The position numbers and the translations under genes are program-made. Below, piece after piece: positions 1-5,700 of a stretch of 12,175 nt of DNA. The notes beneath the pieces were generated by a model. It was not told the DNA's origin, did not search any database, and worked only from the letters and a program-made list of their open reading frames with translations. The stretch is taken from the NCBI GenBank assembly GCA_949287115.1, contig CASEFF010000253.1, positions 1-12,175 on the forward strand, written 5' to 3'. Within the stretch, counting starts at the first letter, position 1. Every line of letters starts with the position of its first letter. The stretch comes from an uncultured Bacillota bacterium. Its GTDB lineage: Bacteria; Bacillota; Clostridia; Peptostreptococcales; Anaerovoracaceae.

Positions 1-167
1 CTCGATGTCTTGAAGGATCGCGCCATTGCGTTCATATATATACCTTCGAGAAGGTTGGTCTTTCCCTGGGCGTTGTTTCCTATGAATATATTTATATTTT
101 CGCTGAATCCCGCCGTCAGCTCTTTATAGTTTCTGAAATCACGGAGTTCTATACTTTTTATATACAT
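1..167 (-). CDS. recF: RecF DNA repair/replication protein, N-terminal 55 residues (cut by window edge)
   Basis: RecF is an SMC-like ATPase that loads RecA at single-stranded gaps with RecO and RecR. Only the N-terminus is present. The minus-strand ATG lies at 165-167 and the frame stays open to base 1. The translation starts MYIKSIELRDFRNYKEL and carries the Walker A motif GNNAQGKTN at residues 30-38, the canonical RecF P-loop. The start leaves an 18-nt gap after the dnaN stop. No strong ribosome binding site is visible there, so translation may be coupled to dnaN. In many Firmicutes a small S4-domain gene (yaaA/rlbA) sits between dnaN and recF; it is absent here. Identity is firm from the motif and synteny. 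The Walker B and signature motifs lie outside the window. Confidence 0.95.
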   Translation of the reverse strand, partial: MYIKSIELRDFRNYKELTAGFSENINIFIGNNAQGKTNLLEGIYMNAMARSFKTS

Positions 168-185
168 ATCTCGTTACACAACATA

Positions 186-1301
186 TCACATCGTAGGTAT
201 CCTTACAGGAAGTATGAGGTATTCATATGAATCTCCCTCCACCGGGGTCACGAGACAAGGTGATGTGCCGGTCCTGAACTTCATGGATATCTCCTCGTCG
301 TCTATGGCCTTCAATACGTCTATCACGTACTTCGAATTGAAACCTATCTCAAGGTCGCTGCCCGTCTTTTCCATAGCTATCTCTTCCCTTACGTTTCCCT
401 CTTCCGATCTGGATGTTATGGTCATGAGATCGCCCTTTATCGTCATCTTTATAAGGTTGTTCTTTCCTTCCCTTGCCAGCAGCGAAGCTCTCTCTATGCT
501 TTCCAGCAGCACTTCCTTTCCTATGATGACGTTTATATCGTTGTCCTTCGGTATTATCTCCCTGTATCTGATGAACTCGCCTTCCATCAGCCGCAGCATT
601 ACTTCCGTCGTTCCCATGGTGAATACAGCCTTCTTTTCTCCCATGGAGATAACGAGATCATCTTCACCTTCGTCTTCCGATATTATCTTGCTTATCTCGT
701 TCATTATCTTGGCCGATATTATGAATCTGTTTTCTTCGGCGCTTATCATGTTCTCCCTTGCCAGCGACAGCCTGAATCCGTCGAGGGCCACCATGCTGAC
801 GCTGTCCTTCGATATCTCCGTGAGTATGCCCACCAGTACGCCCTTTGACTCGTCAATGGAAGCCGCAAACGATGTCTTCCTCACCATATCTCTGAATATG
901 TTTCTGTCGAATATCAGCTCTCTGTCGGAATCCTCTTTTTCTCCTATCTTCGGAAAATCGTCTACGGAAAAGCTTACAACCGTGAATTCCGAGGATCCGG
1001 TCATTATGGAAACCGTGTTGTTTTCCAGCGTTTCGACGGTTATGTCGCCGCTTGGCAGCTTTCTTATTATGTCCCCGAACAGTTTGGATCCGACTACCGT
1101 ACTTCCTTCTTCTGAAACTACGGCGTCTATTTCCTTTCTTATGCTTATCTCCAGATCCGATGCCGACATGATGAGTTTGCCGTCCGCTCCTGCTTCGAGC
1201 AGTATGCCTTTTAAGACGGGAAGTGTCGTCCTGTTCGATACGGCTTTAGATACTGTGTTCAACGCTTTTGTCATCGTTTGCTGACTGCAGGTAAATTTCA
1301 T
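186..1301 (-). CDS. dnaN: DNA polymerase III beta subunit (sliding clamp)
   Basis: The beta clamp is a ring-shaped homodimer that tethers DNA polymerase III and other proteins to DNA. The 371-residue product has the normal family length for three repeated clamp domains. It opens MKFTCSQQTMTKALNTVSKAVSNRTTLPVLKGILLEA and ends YLILPVRIPTM, the C-terminal strand that shapes the partner-binding pocket. I chose ATG at 1299-1301. A TTG 12 bases upstream is in frame, but it would place the excellent GGAGG ribosome binding site (1307-1311) inside the coding sequence, while family members begin at MKF. The gene follows dnaA after a 202-bp gap containing origin elements and precedes recF by 18 nt. It is probably transcribed with dnaA. 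I saw no convincing promoter of its own in the gap. Confidence 0.97.
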   Translation of the reverse strand: MKFTCSQQTMTKALNTVSKAVSNRTTLPVLKGILLEAGADGKLIMSASDLEISIRKEIDAVVSEEGSTVVGSKLFGDIIRKLPSGDITVETLENNTVSIMTGSSEFTVVSFSVDDFPKIGEKEDSDRELIFDRNIFRDMVRKTSFAASIDESKGVLVGILTEISKDSVSMVALDGFRLSLARENMISAEENRFIISAKIMNEISKIISEDEGEDDLVISMGEKKAVFTMGTTEVMLRLMEGEFIRYREIIPKDNDINVIIGKEVLLESIERASLLAREGKNNLIKMTIKGDLMTITSRSEEGNVREEIAMEKTGSDLEIGFNSKYVIDVLKAIDDEEISMKFRTGTSPCLVTPVEGDSYEYLILPVRIPTM

Positions 1302-1306
1302 AATAT

Positions 1307-1311
1307 CCTCC
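1307..1311 (-). promoter_or_regulatory. Ribosome binding site deciding the dnaN start
   Basis: On the minus strand GGAGG lies 5 nt before ATG 1301. An upstream in-frame TTG at 1313 would incorporate this motif as codons Glu-Asp, so the motif argues for the shorter, family-consistent start. Confidence 0.85.
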
Positions 1312-1346
1312 AAATATGATTCAAATAAAAACAGATAAAAATGAGC

Positions 1347-1366
1347 CTTTTATTATATATTATTTA
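1347..1366. other. Candidate DNA unwinding element of oriC
   Basis: Apart from its first base, this stretch is entirely A and T. It directly abuts the phased TAG triplets at 1367-1384 on the dnaN side. In B. subtilis the unwinding element occupies the same place: the dnaA-dnaN gap, beyond the DnaA-trios and next to dnaN. The location and composition are seen; the melting function is inferred. Confidence 0.7.
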
Positions 1367-1384
1367 TAGTAGTTATAGTAGTAG
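1367..1384 (+). other. DnaA-trio element (phased TAG repeats)
   Basis: Six trinucleotides in one register read TAG TAG TTA TAG TAG TAG on the plus strand. Read 3' to 5' from the neighbouring GC cluster (GGGCC, 1384-1388), this gives the repeated 3'-GAT-5' units described for DnaA-trios, which bind a DnaA filament on single-stranded DNA during origin opening. The order DnaA boxes, GC cluster, trios, A/T-rich element matches the basal unwinding system known from B. subtilis. The pattern is seen; its role is inferred from that precedent. Confidence 0.78.
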
Positions 1385-1388
1385 GGCC

Positions 1389-1406
1389 TGTTGATATTGT
1401 GGAAAA
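1389..1406. other. Two abutting DnaA-box-like sites next to the DnaA-trio
   Basis: TGTTGATAT (1389-1397, two mismatches to TGTGGATAA) is followed without a gap by TGTGGAAAA (1398-1406, one mismatch), both in the same orientation. They lie immediately beyond the GC cluster bordering the trios, where a pair of closely spaced boxes loads DnaA onto the trios in B. subtilis. The second box is the more convincing of the two. Confidence 0.65.
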
Positions 1407-1451
1407 CTTTCAGGGCCGCTGATATAACTTGATTTTTTGTTATCGAAAATC

Positions 1452-1460
1452 TGTGGATAA
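1452..1460. other. Perfect DnaA box
   Basis: TGTGGATAA is the exact reverse complement of the consensus DnaA box TTATCCACA. It is in the same orientation as the tandem boxes at 1389-1406 and lies in the non-coding dnaA-dnaN gap. Confidence 0.88.
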
Positions 1461-1471
1461 CCTGTATTTTT

Positions 1472-1494
1472 TTATCAACACCGGTTGTTGATAA
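1472..1494. other. Inverted pair of DnaA boxes just after dnaA
   Basis: TTATCAACA (1472-1480) and TGTTGATAA (1486-1494) face each other across the 5-bp spacer CCGGT. Each has one mismatch to the consensus box. The inverted repeat begins about 10 bp past the dnaA stop. On the dnaA transcript strand it is followed by A residues rather than U, so it does not look like a dnaA terminator, and paired DnaA sites fit better. Confidence 0.72.
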
Positions 1495-1503
1495 CTTTTT
1501 CTT

Positions 1504-2910
1504 CTATTCGATATCGTCTTTTATCCTTCTTATCTCTTCTGCAAGAAGACTGTCCGTCTTCAGATCGGAAGAGATCTTGTCGTAGGCGTGGAGGACTGTC
1601 GTGTGGTCGCGTCCTCCGAAATACTCTCCTATCTTCGGAAGGGATGAATCCGTCAGCTCCCTGCACAGATACATCGCTATCTGTCTCGGGTGGGAGAACT
1701 CCCTCTTTCTCTTTGAGGACTCTATATCCGATATCTTTATGTTGTACTGTTTGCATACGGCTTTCTTTATGGTCTCGCACGTTATGTTGAAGTCCCTCGT
1801 TGAGAATATGTCGTTGAGGTTCTTTCTTGCAAATTTGACGGTTATCGGCTGGTTGAATATCCTCGAGTAGCTTATTATTCTCGTGAGAGCGCTCTCAAGT
1901 TCTCTTATGTTGAACTTTACTTTTTCTGCTATAAGGTCTATTACGTCGAGTATGTCGCCTTCATCCAGGGATACGTTTTCCTGTTTTGCCTTGCTCCTGA
2001 GTATTGCCACCCTTGTTTCGAAGTCGGGAGGCTGTATGTCTGCTATTATGTTCCACTGGAACCTCGAACGGAGACGTTCGTCGAGGTCGGTCAGCTTGCT
2101 GGGATGTCTGTCGCTTGATATGACTATCTGTTTTTCGAATTCGTAGAGGGCGTTGAAAGTATGGAAGAATTCGGTCTGAGTACTTTCCTTGCCTTCTATG
2201 AACTGTATATCGTCTATCAGCAATACATCCACGTTCCTGTACTTCTTCTTGAAGTTCCTCATCTTGCTGTTGTAGTTCTTCTTGTCCTGTATGGCCTTTA
2301 TCAGTTCGGACGTGAACATTTCAGACGACACGTAGAGAACCTTCGATGAAGGATTGTGTTCAAGTATGTAGTGACCTATGGCGTGCATCAGGTGGGTCTT
2401 GCCGAGACCCGATCCTCCGTATATGAAAAGAGGATTGTATACGGCGGCGGGAGATTCGGCGACCGCCAGCGCTACGGCATGGGCATAGTCGTTGTTGGGC
2501 CCCACTATGAAATTATCGAAGTTGTATCTCGGGTTGAGGAAGTATTCTTCTCTGAACTCGTCTTCGCTGCTTTCTTCCGCGTTTTTCCCGCCTGCAGGTG
2601 AAGATGCCGCCTTCTCATCCTTTCCTTTTATGAGAGACTCTATCTCCTGTTCGCTCATGTTCTTTATGACCACCCTGTATCTCTTTTTCGTTATCTGTTC
2701 TATGGCAGTCTCGAACACGGACATATAGCGCTTTTCAAGGACATCTATGAGAAAATCGTTGGATGAAGCCACGTAAAAAACGTTCGCATCCTCATCGGTC
2801 TCGATTGGTGTGAGAGGGGCGAACCAGGTCCGGTAACTTACATCAGTCACGTTCCCACTTATTTCAGAAAGTATGTTCTTCCATGTTTTGTCGTCTATCT
2901 TTTTCTTCAT
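1504..2910 (-). CDS. dnaA: Chromosomal replication initiator DnaA
   Basis: DnaA is the AAA+ ATPase that binds DnaA boxes at oriC, forms a filament on single-stranded DNA and opens the duplex for helicase loading. The 468-residue product has all four domains. Domain I covers roughly residues 1-85. A charged linker (about 92-125) follows. The AAA+ core has Walker A GGSGLGKT (165-172), Walker B LLIDDIQ (230-236), a sensor I region VISSDRHP (263-270) and RLRSRF (279-284). The C-terminal DNA-binding domain has the signature GRDHTTVLHAYDKI (433-446). The start is ATG 2910 with GGAGG at 2921-2925. Origin elements flank the gene on both sides, and dnaN follows. Expression is probably autoregulated through a DnaA box inside the likely promoter. 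Confidence 0.98.
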   Translation of the reverse strand: MKKKIDDKTWKNILSEISGNVTDVSYRTWFAPLTPIETDEDANVFYVASSNDFLIDVLEKRYMSVFETAIEQITKKRYRVVIKNMSEQEIESLIKGKDEKAASSPAGGKNAEESSEDEFREEYFLNPRYNFDNFIVGPNNDYAHAVALAVAESPAAVYNPLFIYGGSGLGKTHLMHAIGHYILEHNPSSKVLYVSSEMFTSELIKAIQDKKNYNSKMRNFKKKYRNVDVLLIDDIQFIEGKESTQTEFFHTFNALYEFEKQIVISSDRHPSKLTDLDERLRSRFQWNIIADIQPPDFETRVAILRSKAKQENVSLDEGDILDVIDLIAEKVKFNIRELESALTRIISYSRIFNQPITVKFARKNLNDIFSTRDFNITCETIKKAVCKQYNIKISDIESSKRKREFSHPRQIAMYLCRELTDSSLPKIGEYFGGRDHTTVLHAYDKISSDLKTDSLLAEEIRRIKDDIE

Positions 2911-2942
2911 AGGTCTTCGTCCTCCGTAAGCGTTAGATATAT

Positions 2943-2970
2943 ATTATCAAAAAAAGTTATCCACAGGCAA
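2943..2970 (-). promoter_or_regulatory. Candidate dnaA promoter overlapping a DnaA box
   Basis: On the minus strand a -35-like TTGCCT (2965-2970) and a -10-like GATAAT (2943-2948) are separated by 16 bp. The perfect DnaA box at 2957-2965 lies between them and touches the -35. This would place transcription start near 2936, with a leader of roughly 25 nt containing the ribosome binding site. The hexamers are moderate matches (4/6 and 5/6). The overlap suggests repression by DnaA itself. Confidence 0.55.
2957..2965. other. Perfect DnaA box upstream of dnaA
   Basis: TTATCCACA is an exact match to the consensus DnaA box. It sits within the probable dnaA promoter and belongs to the upstream half of the origin. 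Confidence 0.88.
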
Positions 2971-3012
2971 TAGGTTAATAAAATTTATCGAAAAAACAAT
3001 GGAGATGATAAG

Positions 3013-3033
3013 TTATCCACTACCTGTGGATAA
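3013..3033. other. Inverted pair of DnaA boxes upstream of dnaA
   Basis: TTATCCACT (3013-3021, one mismatch) and TGTGGATAA (3025-3033, perfect) face each other across three bases. The arrangement parallels the inverted pair at 1472-1494 on the other side of dnaA. Confidence 0.83.
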
Positions 3034-3152
3034 AATTGTGCAAAGTTTACACAGTATTAACTATATGTTGGATAGAGTTAAAAAACCGGTCTATATATGG
3101 ATATAAATGGTATTCGGATGTCCGTTATGATAATGTAGTTATTCGAATTTAA

Positions 3153-3181
3153 TTGACACTGTTTTTTTCAAAGGGTATAAT
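3153..3181 (+). promoter_or_regulatory. Sigma-A promoter of the rpmH operon
   Basis: A perfect -35 TTGACA (3153-3158) and a perfect -10 TATAAT (3176-3181) are separated by exactly 17 bp. Transcription should start near 3188, giving a leader of about 70 nt before rpmH. This is the strongest promoter match in the window, consistent with high demand for ribosomal protein L34. Confidence 0.92.
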
Positions 3182-3257
3182 AGTAAAGCGTATGGCATGA
3201 GTTGAAATTCAGATTCGTGCACCATTAAAAAATTATGATAAAGGAGGAAAAAGCGTT

Positions 3258-3392
3258 ATGAAGATGACGTATCAGCCTAAGAAAAGGCAGAGAAAAAAAG
3301 AGCACGGCTTCAGAAAGAGAATGAAGACAAAGAACGGTAGAAATGTTTTGAAGAGAAGAAGAAGAAGAGGAAGAAAAGTTTTATCAGCATAG
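3258..3392 (+). CDS. rpmH: 50S ribosomal protein L34
   Basis: L34 is a small basic protein of the large ribosomal subunit that contacts 23S rRNA. The 44-residue product begins [20 protein letters not shown], continues [20 protein letters not shown] and ends VLSA, matching the family end to end. The typical L34 features are the N-terminal TYQPKKR, the HGFRKRM segment and a C-terminal arginine/lysine-rich tail. A strong AAGGAGG ribosome binding site (3241-3247) lies 10 nt upstream. The gene is first in the rightward operon, behind the TTGACA/TATAAT promoter, and is followed by a short hairpin and rnpA, the near-universal rpmH-rnpA pairing. Confidence 0.97.
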   Translation: MKMTYQPKKRQRKKEHGFRKRMKTKNGRNVLKRRRRRGRKVLSA

Positions 3393-3414
3393 AGACCGCA
3401 GGAGTGGTCTTTTT
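3393..3414 (+). terminator. Weak hairpin with U tract between rpmH and rnpA
   Basis: AGACC (3393-3397) can pair with GGTCT (3406-3410) around an 8-nt loop, followed by TTTT, and it starts at the last base of the rpmH stop region. The stem is only 5 bp, so this is at most a partial terminator or attenuator. It could lower rnpA expression relative to L34. Confidence 0.5.
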
Positions 3415-3431
3415 GTTATCAGTGAAATGAT

Positions 3432-3770
3432 ATGCTAAAAAAGGATGTACTGCGAAGAAAAGACGATTTTGATTTGATCTATAAGAGAGGAAGATCCGTG
3501 GGAGAGCGGTACGTGGTTCTTTTTTACAGGAAAAACGATCTTCCGTATAACAGGACAGCTTTTTTGGCGAGCAAAAAAGTAGGAAACAGTGTTGAGAGAA
3601 ACAGGGCCAAAAGGCTCATGAAGGAGAGCTACCGATTTCTTAAAGATGATATCGGAGAAGGGTATGATCTCATATTCATAGCGCGCAATACCATCAACGG
3701 GAAAAAGCAGCGCGATGTGGAAAGATCGATGGTCGGTTCTCTTTCCAAATCAAAATTGTATAAGAGATAA
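3432..3770 (+). CDS. rnpA: Ribonuclease P protein component
   Basis: This is the protein subunit that assists the catalytic RNA of RNase P in maturing tRNA 5' ends. The 112-residue product begins [20 protein letters not shown], typical of the family, and carries the conserved RNR-type basic motif [13 protein letters not shown] at about residues 55-67, with [11 protein letters not shown] just before it. ATG 3432 is the first possible start, because an in-frame stop lies at 3423-3425. No Shine-Dalgarno sequence is evident in the preceding 20 nt, which is unusual next to the strong sites of the neighbouring genes and suggests weak or coupled translation. The weak hairpin at 3393-3414 lies just upstream, and yidD follows after 11 nt. 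Confidence 0.95.
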   Translation: MLKKDVLRRKDDFDLIYKRGRSVGERYVVLFYRKNDLPYNRTAFLASKKVGNSVERNRAKRLMKESYRFLKDDIGEGYDLIFIARNTINGKKQRDVERSMVGSLSKSKLYKR

Positions 3771-3781
3771 GAGGCGTACAG

Positions 3782-3991
3782 ATGAAAAGAATATTGATAT
3801 TGATGATAAAGGGATATCAGAAATTCATATCTCCTCTTTTTCCGCCTACATGCAGATTTTATCCTACTTGTTCTACTTATTTCATACAAGCGTTGGAAAA
3901 GTACGGGTTTTTTAAAGGATCATATCTCGGCATCAGGAGACTGCTGAGATGTCACCCGTTCAATCCGGGAGGATACGATCCTTTAAAATAG
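3782..3991 (+). CDS. yidD: Membrane protein insertion efficiency factor YidD
   Basis: YidD is a small membrane-associated protein linked to YidC-dependent insertion; its exact biochemical role is not settled. The 69-residue product shows the family signature: an N-terminal hydrophobic/amphipathic stretch ([20 protein letters not shown]), the cysteine motif [13 protein letters not shown] (residues 22-34), the [18 protein letters not shown] segment and a short C-terminus. The start ATG has a modest purine-rich site (AAGAGG) about 7 nt upstream and follows rnpA by 11 nt. The stop codon TAG overlaps the strong ribosome binding site of yidC, so translation of the two genes may be coupled. Confidence 0.94.
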   Translation: MKRILILMIKGYQKFISPLFPPTCRFYPTCSTYFIQALEKYGFFKGSYLGIRRLLRCHPFNPGGYDPLK

Positions 3992-4005
3992 GAGGAAATT
4001 AGTTA

Positions 4006-4740
4006 ATGTATACGATACTTGGAGTAATAGCAAAGCCCCTCGGATGGCTTTTGGGATTACTGTATGATCTGATAAGTAATTATGGTATCACCATCATATT
4101 GTTTACGGTCATCGTAAAGGTATGCCTGTATCCGCTTTATATAAGGCAGACGAAATCCATGGCAAAGATGTCATCGGTCCAGCCTAAATTACAGGCGATA
4201 CAGAGAAAATACGCCAATGACAGGGAGACCATGAACATAAAGATGGCGGAGCTGTATAAGGAAGAAAAGTTCAACCCTATGGGCGGCTGTCTTCCTATGC
4301 TGATCCAGATGCCTATAATCATGGGACTGTTCGCACTGCTTAGAAACCCTATAATGTATATGGGAGACGACAGCAGTATGATATTCGCTTTCCATGAACC
4401 GTTTATATGGATAAACGACCTCAGTCAGCCGGATCCGTGGATACTGCCGATAATCGCAGGTGTCGCCACGTTCATTTCGTTTACGATGAACCAGGCGCTC
4501 AACGATACGGGAGCCGCAAATCCTCAGATGAACCAGATGAACGGTATGATGAAGATGATGAAATACGTATTTCCTATCATGATACTGTGGATGGCCAGAT
4601 CGTTTTCATCGGGACTTGCTCTTTACTGGGCTGTCAGCCAGATAATCCAGATATTCTTCAACATCCATCTTTCTACCATCAGAAAGAAACTGAAGATGGA
4701 GGCTGAACTGGAAAAGAGAAACAAGAACAGATCCAGGTAA
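4006..4740 (+). CDS. yidC: Membrane protein insertase YidC/SpoIIIJ family
   Basis: YidC inserts and folds membrane proteins, alone or with SecYEG. The 244-residue product is the short Gram-positive type without the large periplasmic domain of Gram-negative YidC. Hydrophobic segments are visible at about 27-46, 94-113, 146-163, 187-203 and 205-221. The cytosolic loop after the first carries SMAKMSSVQPKLQAIQRKY (51-69). NPMGGCLPMLIQMPI (90-104) is the conserved entry to the next helix. The hydrophilic-groove position that is Arg in E. coli (R366) and B. subtilis SpoIIIJ (R73) appears to be Lys38 here (TVIVKVCLYPL). I see no lipobox. The AGGAGG ribosome binding site (3990-3995) overlaps the yidD stop. 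The C-terminus is basic, as expected for ribosome contact. Confidence 0.95.
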   Translation: MYTILGVIAKPLGWLLGLLYDLISNYGITIILFTVIVKVCLYPLYIRQTKSMAKMSSVQPKLQAIQRKYANDRETMNIKMAELYKEEKFNPMGGCLPMLIQMPIIMGLFALLRNPIMYMGDDSSMIFAFHEPFIWINDLSQPDPWILPIIAGVATFISFTMNQALNDTGAANPQMNQMNGMMKMMKYVFPIMILWMARSFSSGLALYWAVSQIIQIFFNIHLSTIRKKLKMEAELEKRNKNRSR

Positions 4741-4761
4741 TTTTTTGGAGGGATATAAATC

Positions 4762-5634
4762 ATGGACTATTCGGAGAAGTGGGGAGTCGACGTCGACGAG
4801 GCGGTCAGACTTGCCCTTATGGATCTCAAACTCTCCAGAGATGAAGTCGAAGTGACTGTACTGGAGCAGCCTTCGAAGGGATTTTTCGGTATAGGATCCA
4901 AACTGGCGAAGGTTAGAGTGGAAAAGAAAAAGGAGGAGCCTGAAAAGAAAGAAGAGACTCCTTTGAAATCAGCGGAGACTGTCGTTTCGGAAAAGAAGGA
5001 GACCGCCGAAGCATCGGATGCTCAGCCGCGTGAAAAGAGAGAAGAAAAGAGATCCAGAAAAAGCAGAGGAAAGAACAGAAACGACAACAGAGAAGGCAGA
5101 GATCACAGAAGAGAGCGTGAAGAGAGAAACGCGCACGTTGAAAAGAGCCTCAGCATAGATGCTGTCGACAAGGATAAACTTGAAGAAGTGGAGAAGCATG
5201 AAGCCCTTGATTTTCTCAGGGATGTTACAGAAAAGATGGGTCTTCATCTCAATTTCAAGGCGAGAGCCGGGGAGGACATCGTCTATATAGAAATGGACGG
5301 AAAGGACGCCGGCACCGTTATAGGAAAGAGAGGACAGACTCTCGATTCCATTCAGTACCTTACGAGCCTTGTTGTCAACAGGGACAGCGAAAAGTACATA
5401 AAGGTAGTGATAGATGCCGAGAATTACAGAGCCAAGAGGCAGAAGACACTTGAGCAGCTTGCCGAAAGGCTTGCCGGCAAAGTCGTAAGGACCGGGAAGT
5501 ACGTAAGGCTGGAGCCTATGAATCCATACGAGAGGAAGATAATCCACGCCACGCTGCAGCACAACCCTGATATAAACACAAGGAGCGAAGGTGAAGAACC
5601 TTACAGGCGGGTTGTAATAGAGCTCAAAAAGTAG
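4762..5634 (+). CDS. jag: Jag/KhpB RNA-binding protein (Jag_N, KH and R3H domains)
   Basis: Jag (KhpB, EloR) is a cytoplasmic RNA-binding protein encoded beside yidC in most Firmicutes and connected to cell elongation and division in streptococci. The 290-residue product has three parts. A Jag_N domain (1-53) contains EQPSKGFFGIGSKLAKVRV. A long, highly charged low-complexity linker rich in Lys, Glu and Arg runs from about 54 to 140. A C-terminal KH domain has the GKRG loop at 188-191, followed by an R3H domain with Arg258 and His262 in NPYERKIIHATLQ. ATG 4762 has GGAGGG (4747-4752) at good spacing and follows yidC by 21 nt. A strong terminator follows the stop. The linker is probably disordered and may itself bind RNA (inferred). 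Confidence 0.95.
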   Translation: MDYSEKWGVDVDEAVRLALMDLKLSRDEVEVTVLEQPSKGFFGIGSKLAKVRVEKKKEEPEKKEETPLKSAETVVSEKKETAEASDAQPREKREEKRSRKSRGKNRNDNREGRDHRREREERNAHVEKSLSIDAVDKDKLEEVEKHEALDFLRDVTEKMGLHLNFKARAGEDIVYIEMDGKDAGTVIGKRGQTLDSIQYLTSLVVNRDSEKYIKVVIDAENYRAKRQKTLEQLAERLAGKVVRTGKYVRLEPMNPYERKIIHATLQHNPDINTRSEGEEPYRRVVIELKK

Positions 5635-5648
5635 CAGAACGGTTTAAG

Positions 5649-5683
5649 GAGTCCGCATGTGAATTTGCGGACTCTGTTTTTTT
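5649..5683 (+). terminator. Strong intrinsic terminator after jag
   Basis: GAGTCCGCA (5649-5657) pairs perfectly with TGCGGACTC (5666-5674) around an 8-nt loop, followed by TG and seven T residues (5677-5683). This is a textbook rho-independent terminator. It ends only 17 bp before the mnmE start, with the mnmE ribosome binding site (GAGGGGG, 5685-5691) directly after it. Either mnmE depends on readthrough or its promoter lies upstream, inside jag. Confidence 0.92.
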
Positions 5684-5700
5684 AGAGGGGGCGTCACCAT

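Larger units (their letters stand above)
2911..3152. other. oriC upstream half (dnaA-rpmH intergenic region)
   Basis: This is the non-coding divide between the leftward dnaA operon and the rightward rpmH operon. It contains the dnaA leader and promoter, three recognisable DnaA boxes (2957-2965 and the inverted pair 3013-3033), and then an A/T-rich stretch (about 3034-3150) in which I see no further strong box. It corresponds to the upstream DnaA-box clusters of bipartite Firmicute origins. Which strand is purine-rich appears to switch across this region, as expected at an origin. Confidence 0.85.

Noticed and set aside
214..1284. 356-codon open frame on the plus strand opposite dnaN
   Set aside because: It is almost entirely antisense to dnaN, with a Ser/Ile/Phe-rich composition typical of a mirrored frame, no recognisable domain and no ribosome binding site. 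The dnaN reading is certain.
1472..1500. Inverted repeat as a terminator for dnaA
   Set aside because: On the dnaA transcript strand the repeat is followed by A residues, not U. The T run is on the opposite strand, where no gene ends. The arms match DnaA boxes, which explains the symmetry better.
1475..1790. Short open frames on both strands overlapping the 3' end of dnaA
   Set aside because: They lie inside the conserved DnaA domain IV coding sequence or run into DnaA boxes, and neither resembles a protein family.
3034..3150. A second DnaA-trio/unwinding element in the A/T-rich dnaA-rpmH stretch
   Set aside because: The region is A/T-rich, but I found no phased TAG-type triplets next to a GC cluster and DnaA box. 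The dnaN-side element fits far better.
3331..3375. AGA/GAA-rich tract as a simple repeat
   Set aside because: It encodes the arginine/lysine-rich C-terminal part of ribosomal protein L34, a normal feature of rpmH.
4918..5140. Purine-rich, low-complexity tract in jag as an inserted repeat or foreign segment
   Set aside because: It encodes the charged linker between the Jag_N and KH domains, which is variable and Lys/Glu/Arg-rich in this family. The frame is intact.
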